Assembly: GCA_023438065.1 (NCBI GenBank)
Contig: JAEXRH010000018.1
Span: 92,442 to 156,441 of the forward strand
Length of the DNA: 64,000 nucleotides
Source of the DNA: Spirochaetota bacterium
GTDB taxonomy: Bacteria > Spirochaetota > Spirochaetia > Treponematales > Treponemataceae
Reading direction: 5' to 3'
Part shown: one piece after another, positions 22,657 through 32,512 of the stretch
Layout of the letters: each line of letters begins with the position of its first letter
Position numbering within the stretch: position 1 is the first letter of the stretch
The notes under the pieces: model-generated
Databases searched by the model: none
What the model saw: the letters and a program-made list of their open reading frames with translations, nothing else
What the model was told of the DNA's origin: nothing
Program-made: the position numbers and the translations under genes

Positions 22657-23559
22657 CTAGACGAAGAAAAGGGCGAGACCCGCGACCGCGAGGACCGCGC
22701 CGAGAATGGCGAGCGGCGCCACCTTGCGGCGGAAGATAATGACCGACGGGGGGATGATCAGTATCGGCGAAAGCGAGCTCAAGGTCGAAACGACGCCCGC
22801 GTTCGCGTTCTGGATCGCGAAGAGGAGAAGTCCCACCCCGACGAAGGGGCCGAATATCGCGGCGGTCGCGATGAGCGGGAGCGCGGTCCGGTTCCGGATC
22901 GCCTTGCCGACCTCGCCGAGCTTTCCCGTCGCGAGCGCGAAAAGAAGGAAACCGACGAGCGCGCTCGCGATCCTCACCTGGGTCGCGTATATCGTGTTCA
23001 CCCCTTTCGCGCCCGCCTTCGTCAGCAAGGTCGCCGCGGCCATGGCGACCGCCGAGAGAACGCCATACAGGACGCCCAGGCGATACCGACCCGGCTCCGC
23101 GGGCGTTCCCGACGGGGCGCCGCGATTGCCCGAGACGACGGCGAGCGATATCCCCCCGACGCAGAGCGCCATCCCCGCGAGGGACCAGGGTCCCGGCTTC
23201 TCGCCGAAGACGAGGAACGCGCCGATCGCGGTAAAGGGAACGGAGAGGGACATCACGAGCATCGAGAGCCGGGAACCGATCCAGGAATACGCATGGAGAA
23301 GAAAGTAGTCGCCGATCACGAAGCCGACGAGGCCCGAGGCGGCGAGAAAGGTCCATGCGGAAGATGTGAGCCCCGCCGGCAGCGGATATCCCGTCGCGAT
23401 AAAGGCGAGCGCGAGAAGATACACGCTCCCGAACGCGACCTTGAGGGTATTGACCGCCATCACGCCGACTCGCCGGACGGCGTTTTCCATGATGAGCGCG
23501 GCGACCGTCCACGAGACGGCGGTCCCGAAGGCGGCGAGTTCCCCGATATGGTCGATCAT
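22657..23559 (-). CDS. EamA/DMT-superfamily transporter
   Basis: The 300-residue membrane protein has ten hydrophobic segments in two EamA repeats: LAAFGTAVSWTVAALIMENA opens the first and YRLGVLYGVLSAVAMAAATL opens the second. The motif FTAIGAFLVFGEKPGPWSLA and its counterpart VIIFRRKVAPLAILGAVLAV are characteristic of drug/metabolite exporters. It lies two bases downstream of the GntR-type regulator and must be co-transcribed with it, which suggests that the regulator senses a compound the exporter handles. Substrate unknown. Confidence 0.9.
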   Translation of the reverse strand: MIDHIGELAAFGTAVSWTVAALIMENAVRRVGVMAVNTLKVAFGSVYLLALAFIATGYPLPAGLTSSAWTFLAASGLVGFVIGDYFLLHAYSWIGSRLSMLVMSLSVPFTAIGAFLVFGEKPGPWSLAGMALCVGGISLAVVSGNRGAPSGTPAEPGRYRLGVLYGVLSAVAMAAATLLTKAGAKGVNTIYATQVRIASALVGFLLFALATGKLGEVGKAIRNRTALPLIATAAIFGPFVGVGLLLFAIQNANAGVVSTLSSLSPILIIPPSVIIFRRKVAPLAILGAVLAVAGLALFFV

Positions 23560-23561
23560 CG

Positions 23562-24611
23562 CTACACCGAGTCCCGCACGATAAGATTCGTCTCGACGGG
23601 AGCCTCGGGCATCTCGCCCGTCAGGATGAAATTCGCGGCGGCCACGCCCATCGCGTAGAAATCCGCCGTGAGGACGCTCACGGGAACGGGAAGGTGGCCG
23701 TAGAGGAAGCCGTCGTTCACGACGATGATGCCCGCGTCCTTACCGAGAACAAGCCCCCGCTCCGCGCACGCGTCGAGGGTCACCGTCAGGAGATGGTCGT
23801 CGAGGACGATGAAGAGTTCTCCCGGCTCGACCGCGACCTTGCCGCGAACGTCGCGGTCGGAAAACATCGTGTGCCGGTGCTCGAAGGCCATGTTCGCCGA
23901 ATCGGCGAAACGGGATATGCCTTCCTTCATTTCCTCGATGATCGGGTTCGTGAAGAATTTCGTGAGGAACACGATCTTGCGGTATTTCGACAGACAGGCG
24001 GTTTCCCGCGAGAGCGCATGGTAAAACCCGCTCCGGAAATCCTGCCAGGCCGAAGGATGACGGAGGCTCGGGATGCGCCGGTCGAGGAAAAAGAGGTTCC
24101 CCGGGTTCACGTACTTGAAGTACTCCTCTTCCTGGCCCTGCGACGCGGTCGGGACGACGAGCAGCGCCGCGCAACTGCGCATGGCCTTGTACCGCTCGTA
24201 CACGGCTTTCAGGATATCGAAGCTGTCCCCGTGGGTCATGATATCGACGTAATACCCGCCCTTGAGGGTATCGATGAGCCCGTAGTAGATCCGTTCCTTG
24301 TACGGGGTCATCGAGTCCACGAGAAACAAAACGCGCCTCAGGTCGTCCCGAATGAGGACGTTGCTCACGAAGCACGCCTTGTTCGGGGTCGCCTCGATGA
24401 TCCCGAGATCCTTCAGTTCCTGGTAGGCCTTAACGGCGGTATCCCGGGATACCTGGAAATGGGCGATGATTTCGTTAACCGACGGAAGCCTGTCGCCGAG
24501 CGAAAGTCTGCCTGAATCGATGAGTTCGCGAATCCTTGAGGCGATTTGGTGGAATTTCGGTTGCTCGCTCGCATCGTTGATGCGGCCCAGTTCATCAGGA
24601 GTTAGCGTCAC
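23562..24611 (-). CDS. GntR-family regulator with a LacI-like ligand-binding domain
   Basis: The 349-residue protein starts with a GntR winged helix (FHQIASRIRELIDSGRLSLG, then DRLPSVNEIIAHFQVSRDTA and VKAYQELKDLGIIEATPNKA) and continues as a periplasmic-binding-protein-like sensor of the LacI type (VLFLVDSMTPYKERIYYGLI, ending VAAANFILTGEMPEAPVETN). Such chimaeric regulators bind sugars or nucleosides. The open frame extends to a TTG at 24659, but that TTG is the -35 box of a good promoter, so I use the GTG at 24611, which has GAGGA five bases upstream. It leads the two-gene unit with the EamA exporter and is divergent from a small exported protein. Confidence 0.85.
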   Translation of the reverse strand: MTLTPDELGRINDASEQPKFHQIASRIRELIDSGRLSLGDRLPSVNEIIAHFQVSRDTAVKAYQELKDLGIIEATPNKACFVSNVLIRDDLRRVLFLVDSMTPYKERIYYGLIDTLKGGYYVDIMTHGDSFDILKAVYERYKAMRSCAALLVVPTASQGQEEEYFKYVNPGNLFFLDRRIPSLRHPSAWQDFRSGFYHALSRETACLSKYRKIVFLTKFFTNPIIEEMKEGISRFADSANMAFEHRHTMFSDRDVRGKVAVEPGELFIVLDDHLLTVTLDACAERGLVLGKDAGIIVVNDGFLYGHLPVPVSVLTADFYAMGVAAANFILTGEMPEAPVETNLIVRDSV

Positions 24612-24630
24612 GGGAGTCCTCGCATTCCAT

Positions 24631-24659
24631 GTTATACCCCATCGGCCGGGAAAGTTCAA
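24631..24659 (-). promoter_or_regulatory. Promoter of the GntR regulator
   Basis: Minus strand TTGAAC (24659-24654), 17 bases, TATAAC (24636-24631). The predicted start of transcription near 24624 leaves a 13-base leader with GAGGA before the GTG. Confidence 0.7.
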
Positions 24660-24690
24660 GAAAAAGCTGGCAGAACGGAACAGAATGGAA

Positions 24691-24696
24691 TATAAT
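24691..24696 (+). promoter_or_regulatory. Consensus -10 of the small exported protein
   Basis: A perfect TATAAT lies 69 bases before the ATG at 24765; the -35 is weak (CTGGCA with an 18-base spacer). The ribosome-binding site is AGGAGAGG. Confidence 0.55.
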
Positions 24697-24764
24697 ACAA
24701 CAGCTATGCAGAATCCGCTCGTATGACGGATTCACATCCCGAGGAACCAGGAGAGGAGTAAACA

Positions 24765-25409
24765 ATGAAGAAGTTTCTGATCGTCATGCTCGCGCTCGCG
24801 ACCATCTGCGCCGGAGCCTATGCGGAGAAGAAAAAAGCCGAGGCGGCCGCCGACCCCAACGCGCCCATCGCGGGTATCCAGCCCCTGATGGTTCAGGCCG
24901 CGTTCTATACGCCGACCTATCAGTGCATTTATATGAAAGGAACCGACGAGCTCGATCCCGACTATAAACCGAACGCCTGGTGCACCTACGCCGCACCCAT
25001 CGCGAAAAAGACGGTCACCTACGACGGCATGGGCGGGAAGTTCCAGAACATCAACGTAATCCGCGTCAAGAGCAATACCAAGAAGACGGCCGAGGAGGTA
25101 GCGATCTATATCGATAACGTCGTCGTGAAGGACCCGTCGGGCAAGGCGATCCTGACCCTCGACTTCGAAAACGGCGATCCGGCCGGCGTATTCGTCTCGA
25201 TGGGCAAGCCCCTCGCCGGTAACGGCACCGTCGTCGATAAGGACGGCAAGAAGTGCTTCCTCATGCACATGAAAAGCGAGAATATGTACGGCTACAACGG
25301 ACTCGAGGTTCAGTGGGCCCTGCCCCCGATGTCAGCGGACGCTCCCACGTGGGATTTCTCGAAAGAGAACTACTCGGTGAGTTTCGATTACCTTATGGCG
25401 GTTAAATAA
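24765..25409 (+). CDS. Small exported protein of unknown function
   Basis: I do not recognise the family. The 214-residue product has a clear signal peptide (MKKFLIVMLALATICAGAYA, cleavage before EKKK), a lysine/alanine-rich linker, and a beta-rich domain of about 170 residues (TYDGMGGKFQNINVIRVKSN, VAIYIDNVVVKDPSGKAILT, LEVQWALPPM) with Asp- and Gly-rich turns that suggests a carbohydrate-binding-module-like jelly roll. Paired cysteines (QCIYM and WCTYA) could form a disulfide. Strong -10 and ribosome-binding site suggest high expression. Codon use is less GC-rich than that of neighbours. It is transcribed alone, followed by hairpins before the convergent kinase gene. Confidence 0.6.
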   Translation: MKKFLIVMLALATICAGAYAEKKKAEAAADPNAPIAGIQPLMVQAAFYTPTYQCIYMKGTDELDPDYKPNAWCTYAAPIAKKTVTYDGMGGKFQNINVIRVKSNTKKTAEEVAIYIDNVVVKDPSGKAILTLDFENGDPAGVFVSMGKPLAGNGTVVDKDGKKCFLMHMKSENMYGYNGLEVQWALPPMSADAPTWDFSKENYSVSFDYLMAVK

Positions 25410-25478
25410 GGTCGGGACCACGCGCGCGCCGAGACCGAAGGGTTTCGCGCGTCGCGCGGTTAACCCTCAGGACTCCGG

Positions 25479-25505
25479 GCCGAAACGGTTTGGTTCCGGC
25501 TTTAT

Positions 25506-25506
<1 letters not shown>
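25479..25506 (+). terminator. Probable terminator of the small exported protein
   Basis: GCCGAAAC-GGTTTG-GTTCCGGC gives an 8-bp stem with one mismatch followed by TTTATT. A second hairpin candidate (GGGTT...AACCC with an inner CGCG stem) lies just upstream around 25440-25470. Both sit between convergent genes. Confidence 0.45.
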
Positions 25507-27137
<1,631 letters not shown>

Positions 27138-27190
27138 GGGGCTCCTGCGTTTCCGCCCCCGGTCCGATATCGTTTTTGTGTTGTTTTTTT

Positions 27191-27218
27191 GTATACTCAT
27201 CGATGCTTTGAGTATACT
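27191..27218. promoter_or_regulatory. Inverted repeat with back-to-back -10 boxes between the kinase and ABC genes
   Basis: GTATACTCA-TCGATGCTT-TGAGTATAC (27191-27217) is a perfect 9-bp inverted repeat. Each arm contains TATAC(T), so both strands carry -10-like boxes; TATACT at 27213-27218 could serve the ABC operon. The surroundings are AT-rich. Confidence 0.5.
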
Positions 27219-27296
27219 CTTCCTTTTCGCGTTTTTCGAGAAAAAAGAAACTCGTTTTTTCTTGGTTTTCCCGCCCAATCATCCTATCTTTACGGT

Positions 27297-28193
27297 ATGG
27301 ACGCAACGCCAATCATGGAAGTTCACGAGCTCAGGAAATCCTACGGCAAGGTCGAGGCGGTTCGGGGCATTTCCTTCTTGATCGACCGGGGTACCTGCTT
27401 CGGTCTCTTGGGCCCGAACGGCGCGGGAAAGACCACGACGATCGAGATGATGGAAGGGATCCTCGAGCCCGACTCTGGCACGGTACGGTTTCAGGGGAAG
27501 CCGATCGGCCATCGCTTCCGGGAGAAGGTCGGCATCCAGTTCCAGAACACCGCCTTACCCGAGTTCATCACGGTCAGGGAAACCCTTGAGCTCTTCCGCT
27601 CCTTCTATCCCGAACCGAGATCGATCGACGAGATCACGGAGCTCTGTTCCCTCGGAGACATCCTATCCCGCGACAACCGGAAACTCTCCGGCGGCCAGCG
27701 CCAGCGGATGCTCCTCGCCATCGCGCTCGTACCGCGCCCCGAGATGCTTTTTCTCGACGAGCCGACGACCGGGCTCGACCCGCAGGCCCGGAGGAATTTC
27801 TGGAACCTCATCGAGGGCGTCAAGCGCGAGAACGTCACCATCCTCCTGACGACCCATTACATGGACGAGGCGGAAGCGCTGTGCGACCGAGTCGCGATCG
27901 TCGATCAGGGAAAGATCCTGGAGATCGACGCGCCCGAACGGCTTCTCGACCGGCATTTCTCCGGTCAGCTCGTCAGGCTCCCGCTCCAGGCGGGAAACGG
28001 AAAGACCGCGGAGGTCCTTTCCTCGCTCGGCGCGAGGGTCGTCGGGGAGTTCTGGGAGATAGACAGCGAGGCCCTCGACGCGACGATGAAAGGCCTTTTC
28101 GAGGCGAACCTCAACATGGACGGCCTTTCGATCCACAAGCCGGATCTCGAGGACCTCTTCATCAAGCTGACCGGCTCGTCCCTGCGTTCGTGA
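27297..28193 (+). CDS. ABC transporter ATP-binding protein (ABC-2/CcmA type)
   Basis: The 298-residue ATPase has Walker A GLLGPNGAGKTTTIEMMEG, Q-loop IQFQNTALPEFITVRE, signature LSGGQRQRMLLAIAL and Walker B MLFLDEPTTGLDPQARR with the H-loop LTTHYMDEAEALCDRV. The C-terminal 70 residues are the extension usual for exporter ATPases of the CcmA class. It drives export of an unknown substrate (lipid, polysaccharide or drug) with the permease encoded 61 bases downstream. I start at the ATG at 27297; the ATG at 27315 (MEVHEL) is nearly as good, and neither has a strong Shine-Dalgarno. Confidence 0.93.
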   Translation: MDATPIMEVHELRKSYGKVEAVRGISFLIDRGTCFGLLGPNGAGKTTTIEMMEGILEPDSGTVRFQGKPIGHRFREKVGIQFQNTALPEFITVRETLELFRSFYPEPRSIDEITELCSLGDILSRDNRKLSGGQRQRMLLAIALVPRPEMLFLDEPTTGLDPQARRNFWNLIEGVKRENVTILLTTHYMDEAEALCDRVAIVDQGKILEIDAPERLLDRHFSGQLVRLPLQAGNGKTAEVLSSLGARVVGEFWEIDSEALDATMKGLFEANLNMDGLSIHKPDLEDLFIKLTGSSLRS

Positions 28194-28254
28194 GAACGCC
28201 GCGATCGTAAGATCTCGGACGGAATAGACCATTCGGGAAAGGAGCGCGATACCT

Positions 28255-29340
28255 ATGAAAAAATTCCTCGCGGTGCTCAAGGCGCGAACCATGGAGTTCG
28301 TCCGGGACCGCGGCACCTTCGTGTGGAACCTCCTGTTCCCGATCCTGATGGTCGCGGGCTTCGCCGTCGCCTTCTCCGGAAACGGGAAAACGCTCTTTAC
28401 CGTCGGGATCGTCGGGGACCGGGCAGCCTTCGAGCGGGACGCGATCGGCGATTCGCGCGCGGCGATGCGCTCCTTCCTCGCGATACCGGAACTCAAGACC
28501 GTCCCGTACGCCGCCGACGCGGGGAAAGCGCCCCTCGAGGTCGCGCTCGACCGGCTCAGGAAACATCAGCTCGACATGGTCGTCGATCTCGACGACAGGC
28601 GCTATTACCTCAACGACCGGTCCCCGGGCAGCGCGACCCTCGATCGCCTTCTCGCGCTCGAGCAAACGAGGGCGAGCGCGGCCGCAGGCGCGCCTGCCGA
28701 AGGCGAGGCCGCCTTCGAGCCGAAAGCGGTCACCGGCGCGGCGATCCGCTACGTGGACTGGCTCGTGCCCGGCGTCATCGGCATGAACATGATGTTCTCC
28801 TGCCTCTTCGGCGTCGGCTTCGTGCTCGTGCGCTACCGGAAGAACGGCGTGCTCAAGCGGCTCAAGGCGACGCCCGTGGGAGCCTTCAACTTCCTCGCGG
28901 CCCAGACGATCTCGCGTTTCATCATCGCCTTCGGCACCTCGCTCGTCGTCTTCGCGGGAACCAACGCCTTTCTCCGCTTCAGGATGGAGGGAAGCTATCT
29001 CCTCCTCGCCGGGATGCTTTCGCTCGGGATTCTCAGCATGATCTCGCTCGGGCTTCTTTTCGCCGCGCGTTTCCGGAGCGAGGAACTCGCCTCCGGGATC
29101 ATCAACCTCGTCACCTACCCGATGATGGTTTTTTCCGGGGTATTCTTCTCGCTCGAGGGAAGTCCCGCCTTCCTCAGGAACGGCGCCAGGGCCTTCCCCC
29201 TCACCCACTTCCTCGAGGGCTCGCGCGCGATCATGCTCGACGGCGCGGGGATCGCCGCGGTATGGCCCCAGATGGCGATCCTCGCCGGGATGAGCGTTCT
29301 CTTCCTCGGCCTCGCGACGGCGCTGTTCAAATGGGAATAG
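28255..29340 (+). CDS. ABC-2 type transporter permease
   Basis: The 361-residue permease has one N-terminal membrane helix (WNLLFPILMVAGFAVAFSGN), a periplasmic domain (residues about 45-170) and five or six C-terminal helices (VPGVIGMNMMFSCLFGVGFV, FIIAFGTSLVVFAGTNAFLR, YPMMVFSGVFFSLEGSPAFL), the ABC2_membrane_3 layout. LKRLKATPVGAFNFLAAQ is the family coupling-helix region. It pairs with the preceding ATPase. GGAAAGGAG lies before the ATG. A 19-base gap leads to an APH-like kinase gene on the same strand. Confidence 0.92.
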   Translation: MKKFLAVLKARTMEFVRDRGTFVWNLLFPILMVAGFAVAFSGNGKTLFTVGIVGDRAAFERDAIGDSRAAMRSFLAIPELKTVPYAADAGKAPLEVALDRLRKHQLDMVVDLDDRRYYLNDRSPGSATLDRLLALEQTRASAAAGAPAEGEAAFEPKAVTGAAIRYVDWLVPGVIGMNMMFSCLFGVGFVLVRYRKNGVLKRLKATPVGAFNFLAAQTISRFIIAFGTSLVVFAGTNAFLRFRMEGSYLLLAGMLSLGILSMISLGLLFAARFRSEELASGIINLVTYPMMVFSGVFFSLEGSPAFLRNGARAFPLTHFLEGSRAIMLDGAGIAAVWPQMAILAGMSVLFLGLATALFKWE

Positions 29341-29359
29341 AAACAAGAAGGAAAAAAAC

Positions 29360-30238
29360 ATGACCTCGACGGACAGCAAGGCAGCCACGCGGGGCACGAA
29401 GGCGCTCGGCGAAAACCTGGACGATCCCGATCGGCTCGAGCGGCTCGGCTCGGGCGCGACCGCCGACGTGTATCTGCTCGGCGACGGTTCGGTACTGAAA
29501 CTCTTCAAGCCCGAGTTCGGCGAGCGAGCGGCCCGCTACGAGGCGGCGATCGCGGAAGCGGTCGGCGGCATGGGCATCGGCGCGCCCGCGTATTCGGGCA
29601 CGGTCACGGTCGCGGGAAGGATCGGCATCGTCGAGGAATTCATCCCCGGCCCGATCCTCCTCGACGAGCTCCTCGCCGCGAAGCCCGGGAAGGCGTTCGC
29701 CCTCGCGCGGCGCCTCGCGCAAACCCACGCGGCGATCCACGAGTCGAGATGCGACGCGCTCCCCCGACAACGCGACCGGCTCTCCTTTCTCGCGCGCGAG
29801 GCGAAGGGGATAGAGCCCTTCCGCGAGCGGATACTCGCCTGGCTCGCGCGCCGCGACGGCGATACCGCGGTCTGCCACGGGGACCTCCACGTCGGGAACG
29901 TCATCGTCTCGGGCGAGGACTTCCGCGTCATCGACTGGATGAACGCGTACTCGGGCGAGCGCGAGGGAGACGTCCTTCGGAGCTATCTCACGATCGTCAC
30001 GCCGTTTTTGCCGTTTCCCCTTTCCTTCCCGAAACGGGTCGCGTTCTCGCTCTATAAACGCGCGCTCGGCGAAACCTACCTGCGCGAGTACTGCCGGGTC
30101 TCGGGACTCAAGCGGCGCGCGCTCAAGGTCTGGTGGCCCGCTATCGCGGCCGTCCGTATCGCGGACAACGTTCCCGGCGAAAAGCGCTGGCTTCTCGGAA
30201 AGATCGGGAAAAACCTCAGGCGTCTTCAGGAGCGCTAG
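29360..30238 (+). CDS. Aminoglycoside-phosphotransferase-like kinase
   Basis: The 292-residue protein has a kinase-like fold of the APH/choline kinase family: GSGATADVYLLGDGSVLKLF (nucleotide loop and ATP-binding lysine), VCHGDLHVGNVIV (catalytic loop HGDxHxxN) and DFRVIDWMNAYSG (metal-binding Asp). It phosphorylates a small hydroxyl compound in the cytoplasm; a drug-resistance role is possible beside an ABC exporter but not shown. It follows the permease by 19 bases and is probably in the same transcript. Its TAG overlaps the TAG of the convergent PfkB gene in one CTAG. Confidence 0.85.
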   Translation: MTSTDSKAATRGTKALGENLDDPDRLERLGSGATADVYLLGDGSVLKLFKPEFGERAARYEAAIAEAVGGMGIGAPAYSGTVTVAGRIGIVEEFIPGPILLDELLAAKPGKAFALARRLAQTHAAIHESRCDALPRQRDRLSFLAREAKGIEPFRERILAWLARRDGDTAVCHGDLHVGNVIVSGEDFRVIDWMNAYSGEREGDVLRSYLTIVTPFLPFPLSFPKRVAFSLYKRALGETYLREYCRVSGLKRRALKVWWPAIAAVRIADNVPGEKRWLLGKIGKNLRRLQER

Positions 30239-31170
30239 AAGACGCCCTCGCCGGGCGCGTCGGGCGGAAGGATCGAGCCGGGCCTGAGGCTGAGGGCGTT
30301 CTTCCGCGCGCAGTCGGTACCGGTCTTGAGCGCGCGGGACACGTCGCGCGAGCGAAGCCACTCGAAAAGGAAGCCCGCCGAGAAGGCGTCGCCCGAACCG
30401 ATCGGGTTCAACGGTACGATCTTATCCACCGGGCAGCGGTACGAAACGCCCCCGGACGCGGCGAGGCTCGACGCCGATCCCCGGGTCACGACGATCGTGG
30501 AACCCGTATCCTCGCTCCGTTCCGCGATTAACGCGGCAAGCTCGTCCTCAGAAACGGGACCTTCATGGCCGAAGGTCTCGAGAAACTCGCCCTCGTTTAT
30601 CTTGACGATGTCGACCCCCGGACCCGCGAGGGTACGCGCGAGCGCGATCCCGCGGAAATCGGCCATCGCCTGAATTCCCCGTTTCCGGGCGAGCGCGACG
30701 ATCCTCGAAGGCAGGTCCTCCGGCCAGAAGGAGGGCGTGCTCCCCGCGAAAAGAAGGGCGTCCGCACCGTCGAGGAGACGGTCGGCAAGCGACTCGACCT
30801 CCCGGGCGAGCGAGTCCCAGTCGGCTGACACGGCAGGCTCGTCGACGACGAGTTCCGTCGCGCGGGAAGCGGCCGGCTCGACAAGGGTGTAACAGTAGCG
30901 GACCATCCCCGGCGCGTCGACGCGCGCGATTGCGAGACCGTCACGTTCGGCGAGCGAAAGGAAAAGCCCCGCGTTCCCGCGCCCGAGCGGGCAGAGGGAG
31001 ACCGCCCTCCCCGGCTCGAGCTGGTCGAGCACGCGGGCGGCGTTCACCGCCTTCCCCGACGCGTCGAGCCGGTACCCGGCAGAGCGGTTCACCGCGTCGA
31101 TCGCGAGCGAATCGAAGGTCATGGTTTTCTGTATCGTGGGACTCAGGCCCACCGTGACGATTTTTCCCAC
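30235..31170 (-). CDS. PfkB-family carbohydrate kinase (1-phosphofructokinase/tagatose-6-phosphate kinase-like)
   Basis: The 311-residue protein has the PfkB ribokinase fold with the start IVTVGLSPTIQKTMTFDSLA, the glycine-rich SGKAVNAARVLDQL of phosphofructokinase-type members, VDIVKINEGEFLETFGHEG and the C-terminal active-site signature PIGSGDAFSAGFLFEWL, where Asp is the catalytic base. It phosphorylates a sugar or sugar phosphate in the cytoplasm; the precise substrate is unclear. The start is GTG with GGGGG about eight bases upstream. It is divergent from the LUD gene and shares a CTAG with the stop of the convergent kinase. Confidence 0.88.
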   Translation of the reverse strand: MGKIVTVGLSPTIQKTMTFDSLAIDAVNRSAGYRLDASGKAVNAARVLDQLEPGRAVSLCPLGRGNAGLFLSLAERDGLAIARVDAPGMVRYCYTLVEPAASRATELVVDEPAVSADWDSLAREVESLADRLLDGADALLFAGSTPSFWPEDLPSRIVALARKRGIQAMADFRGIALARTLAGPGVDIVKINEGEFLETFGHEGPVSEDELAALIAERSEDTGSTIVVTRGSASSLAASGGVSYRCPVDKIVPLNPIGSGDAFSAGFLFEWLRSRDVSRALKTGTDCARKNALSLRPGSILPPDAPGEGVF

Positions 31171-31263
31171 CGGATCATCCCCCTTGATCTCTCCGTATTC
31201 TAGCGCGAAACGCCCGGGGGCGCCAGCGCGCCCGGGCAGTCGCCTTTCACGACGGAATCGCGG

Positions 31264-31269
31264 TATACT
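31264..31269 (+). promoter_or_regulatory. -10 element of the LUD-domain gene
   Basis: TATACT at 31264-31269; the leader then carries GGGAGGAGAG before the ATG at 31293. The -35 is weak. Confidence 0.45.
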
Positions 31270-31292
31270 TTCCCGCGAACAGGGAGGAGAGA

Positions 31293-31952
31293 ATGTCGAA
31301 CCAGGGATACGTTTCGGAAACCGAGTCTTGGCACCGAAAGACGATCGGCGAGGCCGCGTGCGCGGCGCTCAGGAAAAACGGCTTTGACGCGCGGTACGTC
31401 GACACGGGCGAGGAAGCCGCGAAGCTCGTCGAGGCGATGATCACGCCGGGGATGACGGTCGCGACCGGCGGCTCCATCACCCTCCACGCGCTCAAGCTTC
31501 ACGAGCGGGCCGAAGCGCTCGGCGCGAAGCTTCTCAACCACGGCGCGAAAGGCCTATCGGCCGACGAGAAGCTGGCGATCATGCGCGCGCAGCTCACCGC
31601 CGACCTCATGCTCTCGAGCACCAACGCGCTCACCCTCGACGGGGAGCTCCTCAACATCGACGGGAACGGGAACCGGGTCGCCGCGCTCACCTTCGGCCCG
31701 AAAAAGACCGTCGTGATCGCCGGATACAACAAGATAACGCGGAACCTCGAGGAGGCCCACGCGCGCTGCGAGTCGATCGCCTCGCCGATGAACAACAAAC
31801 GGCTCGGCACGGGGAACCCGTGCGTAAGGACGGGGATTTGCGCGGACTGCAGGGGAGAGGGCAGGATCTGCAAGATCTACACGGTGCTCCGCCAGCGCCC
31901 GAGACTGTCGGACTTCACGGTCATCGTCGTCGGGGAATCGCTCGGGTACTGA
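31293..31952 (+). CDS. LUD-domain (lactate utilisation / YkgG-type) protein
   Basis: The 219-residue protein is a stand-alone LUD domain (DUF162): TPGMTVATGGSITLHALKLH, DLMLSSTNALTLDGELLNID, GNGNRVAALTFGPKKTVVIA and the Cys-rich tail NPCVRTGICADCRGEGRICK. LutB/LutC paralogs of lactate oxidation share the fold; the single-domain form with a CxxxxxCxxCxxxxxxC tail is common in anaerobes and its reaction is not established. The cysteines could bind a metal or Fe-S cluster. It is transcribed alone from a TATACT promoter with a good ribosome-binding site, and converges on crcB. Confidence 0.88.
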   Translation: MSNQGYVSETESWHRKTIGEAACAALRKNGFDARYVDTGEEAAKLVEAMITPGMTVATGGSITLHALKLHERAEALGAKLLNHGAKGLSADEKLAIMRAQLTADLMLSSTNALTLDGELLNIDGNGNRVAALTFGPKKTVVIAGYNKITRNLEEAHARCESIASPMNNKRLGTGNPCVRTGICADCRGEGRICKIYTVLRQRPRLSDFTVIVVGESLGY

Positions 31953-31983
31953 GAAGGGACCGGAACCGGAGGCCGCGCGTAAA

Positions 31984-32364
31984 TCAGGCGCGACCCGAGG
32001 CGAGGCGAACGACGGCGAGACCGAGCGCGGTCGCGCCGAGACAGAGGGCGTTATTGAGCGCGAAGTTCGCGAGCGCGAGGGCGACGCGGCCCTGGGACAG
32101 AAGGCGAACGGTCTCGAGGGAATAGGACGAAAAGGTCGTGTACGCGCCGAGAAAACCCGTGATGAGGAGAAGCCTCGTCGCCTGCGCCGAGTCCATTCGA
32201 TCGAAGAGCGCGAAGAGAACGCCTATCGCGAGGGAGCCGGTTACGTTCACCGCGAGGGTCCCGAGCGGAAAGGGACTGTCGACAGTGAGGTTCAAGGCGA
32301 GCGAGACGAGGTAGCGGGCGAGCGCGCCGATGGCGCCGCCGGCCGCGATGGCGACGAAGTTCAT
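31984..32364 (-). CDS. crcB: Fluoride channel CrcB/Fluc
   Basis: The 126-residue inner-membrane protein has four hydrophobic helices and the Fluc signatures GAIGALARYLVSLAL, GTLAVNVTGSLAIGVLFAL and GFLGAYTTFSSYSLETV. Two copies form a dual-topology channel that removes fluoride. Only one crcB gene is present here, which fits a homodimer. The upstream sequence does not show the fluoride riboswitch: the promoter places transcription start on the ATG itself. It diverges from the CNNM gene with 148 bases between the starts. Confidence 0.95.
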   Translation of the reverse strand: MNFVAIAAGGAIGALARYLVSLALNLTVDSPFPLGTLAVNVTGSLAIGVLFALFDRMDSAQATRLLLITGFLGAYTTFSSYSLETVRLLSQGRVALALANFALNNALCLGATALGLAVVRLASGRA

Positions 32365-32370
32365 GCCGCC

Positions 32371-32399
32371 ACTCTAGGGCCAATGGCCCTCCCCGTCAA
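32371..32399 (-). promoter_or_regulatory. Leaderless promoter of crcB
   Basis: Minus strand TTGACG (32399-32394), 17 bases, TAGAGT (32376-32371), then exactly six bases to the ATG at 32364. A perfect AGGGCC-AAT-GGCCCT inverted repeat (32376-32390) occupies the spacer and may be an operator. Confidence 0.65.
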
Positions 32400-32497
32400 G
32401 ACAGGATCGCCCGGGCCGGACGACGAACGCGCGTCCGGGAAGAGCCATGCCTCTCGGGAAAGAAAACCGGCGTATGGCTGTCGAACGTCGCGATATC

Positions 32498-32506
32498 TGC
32501 TATAGT
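32498..32506 (+). promoter_or_regulatory. Extended -10 of the CNNM gene, leaderless
   Basis: TG-C-TATAGT (32498-32506) is followed by six bases and the ATG at 32513, so +1 coincides with the start codon. No Shine-Dalgarno is present. Confidence 0.65.
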
Positions 32507-32512
32507 ATTCCC

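Noticed and set aside
24612..24659. Extension of the GntR regulator to the TTG at 24659
   Set aside because: That TTG is the -35 hexamer of a TTGAAC-17-TATAAC promoter and has no ribosome-binding site.
27138..27278. N-terminal extension of the hybrid kinase (Lys-rich, start at 27278)
   Set aside because: It runs through the AT-rich promoter region from a TTG without a ribosome-binding site; AGGAG marks the ATG at 27137.
32365..32470. Fluoride riboswitch upstream of crcB
   Set aside because: The promoter puts +1 on the crcB start codon and the sequence upstream does not show the conserved riboswitch core.
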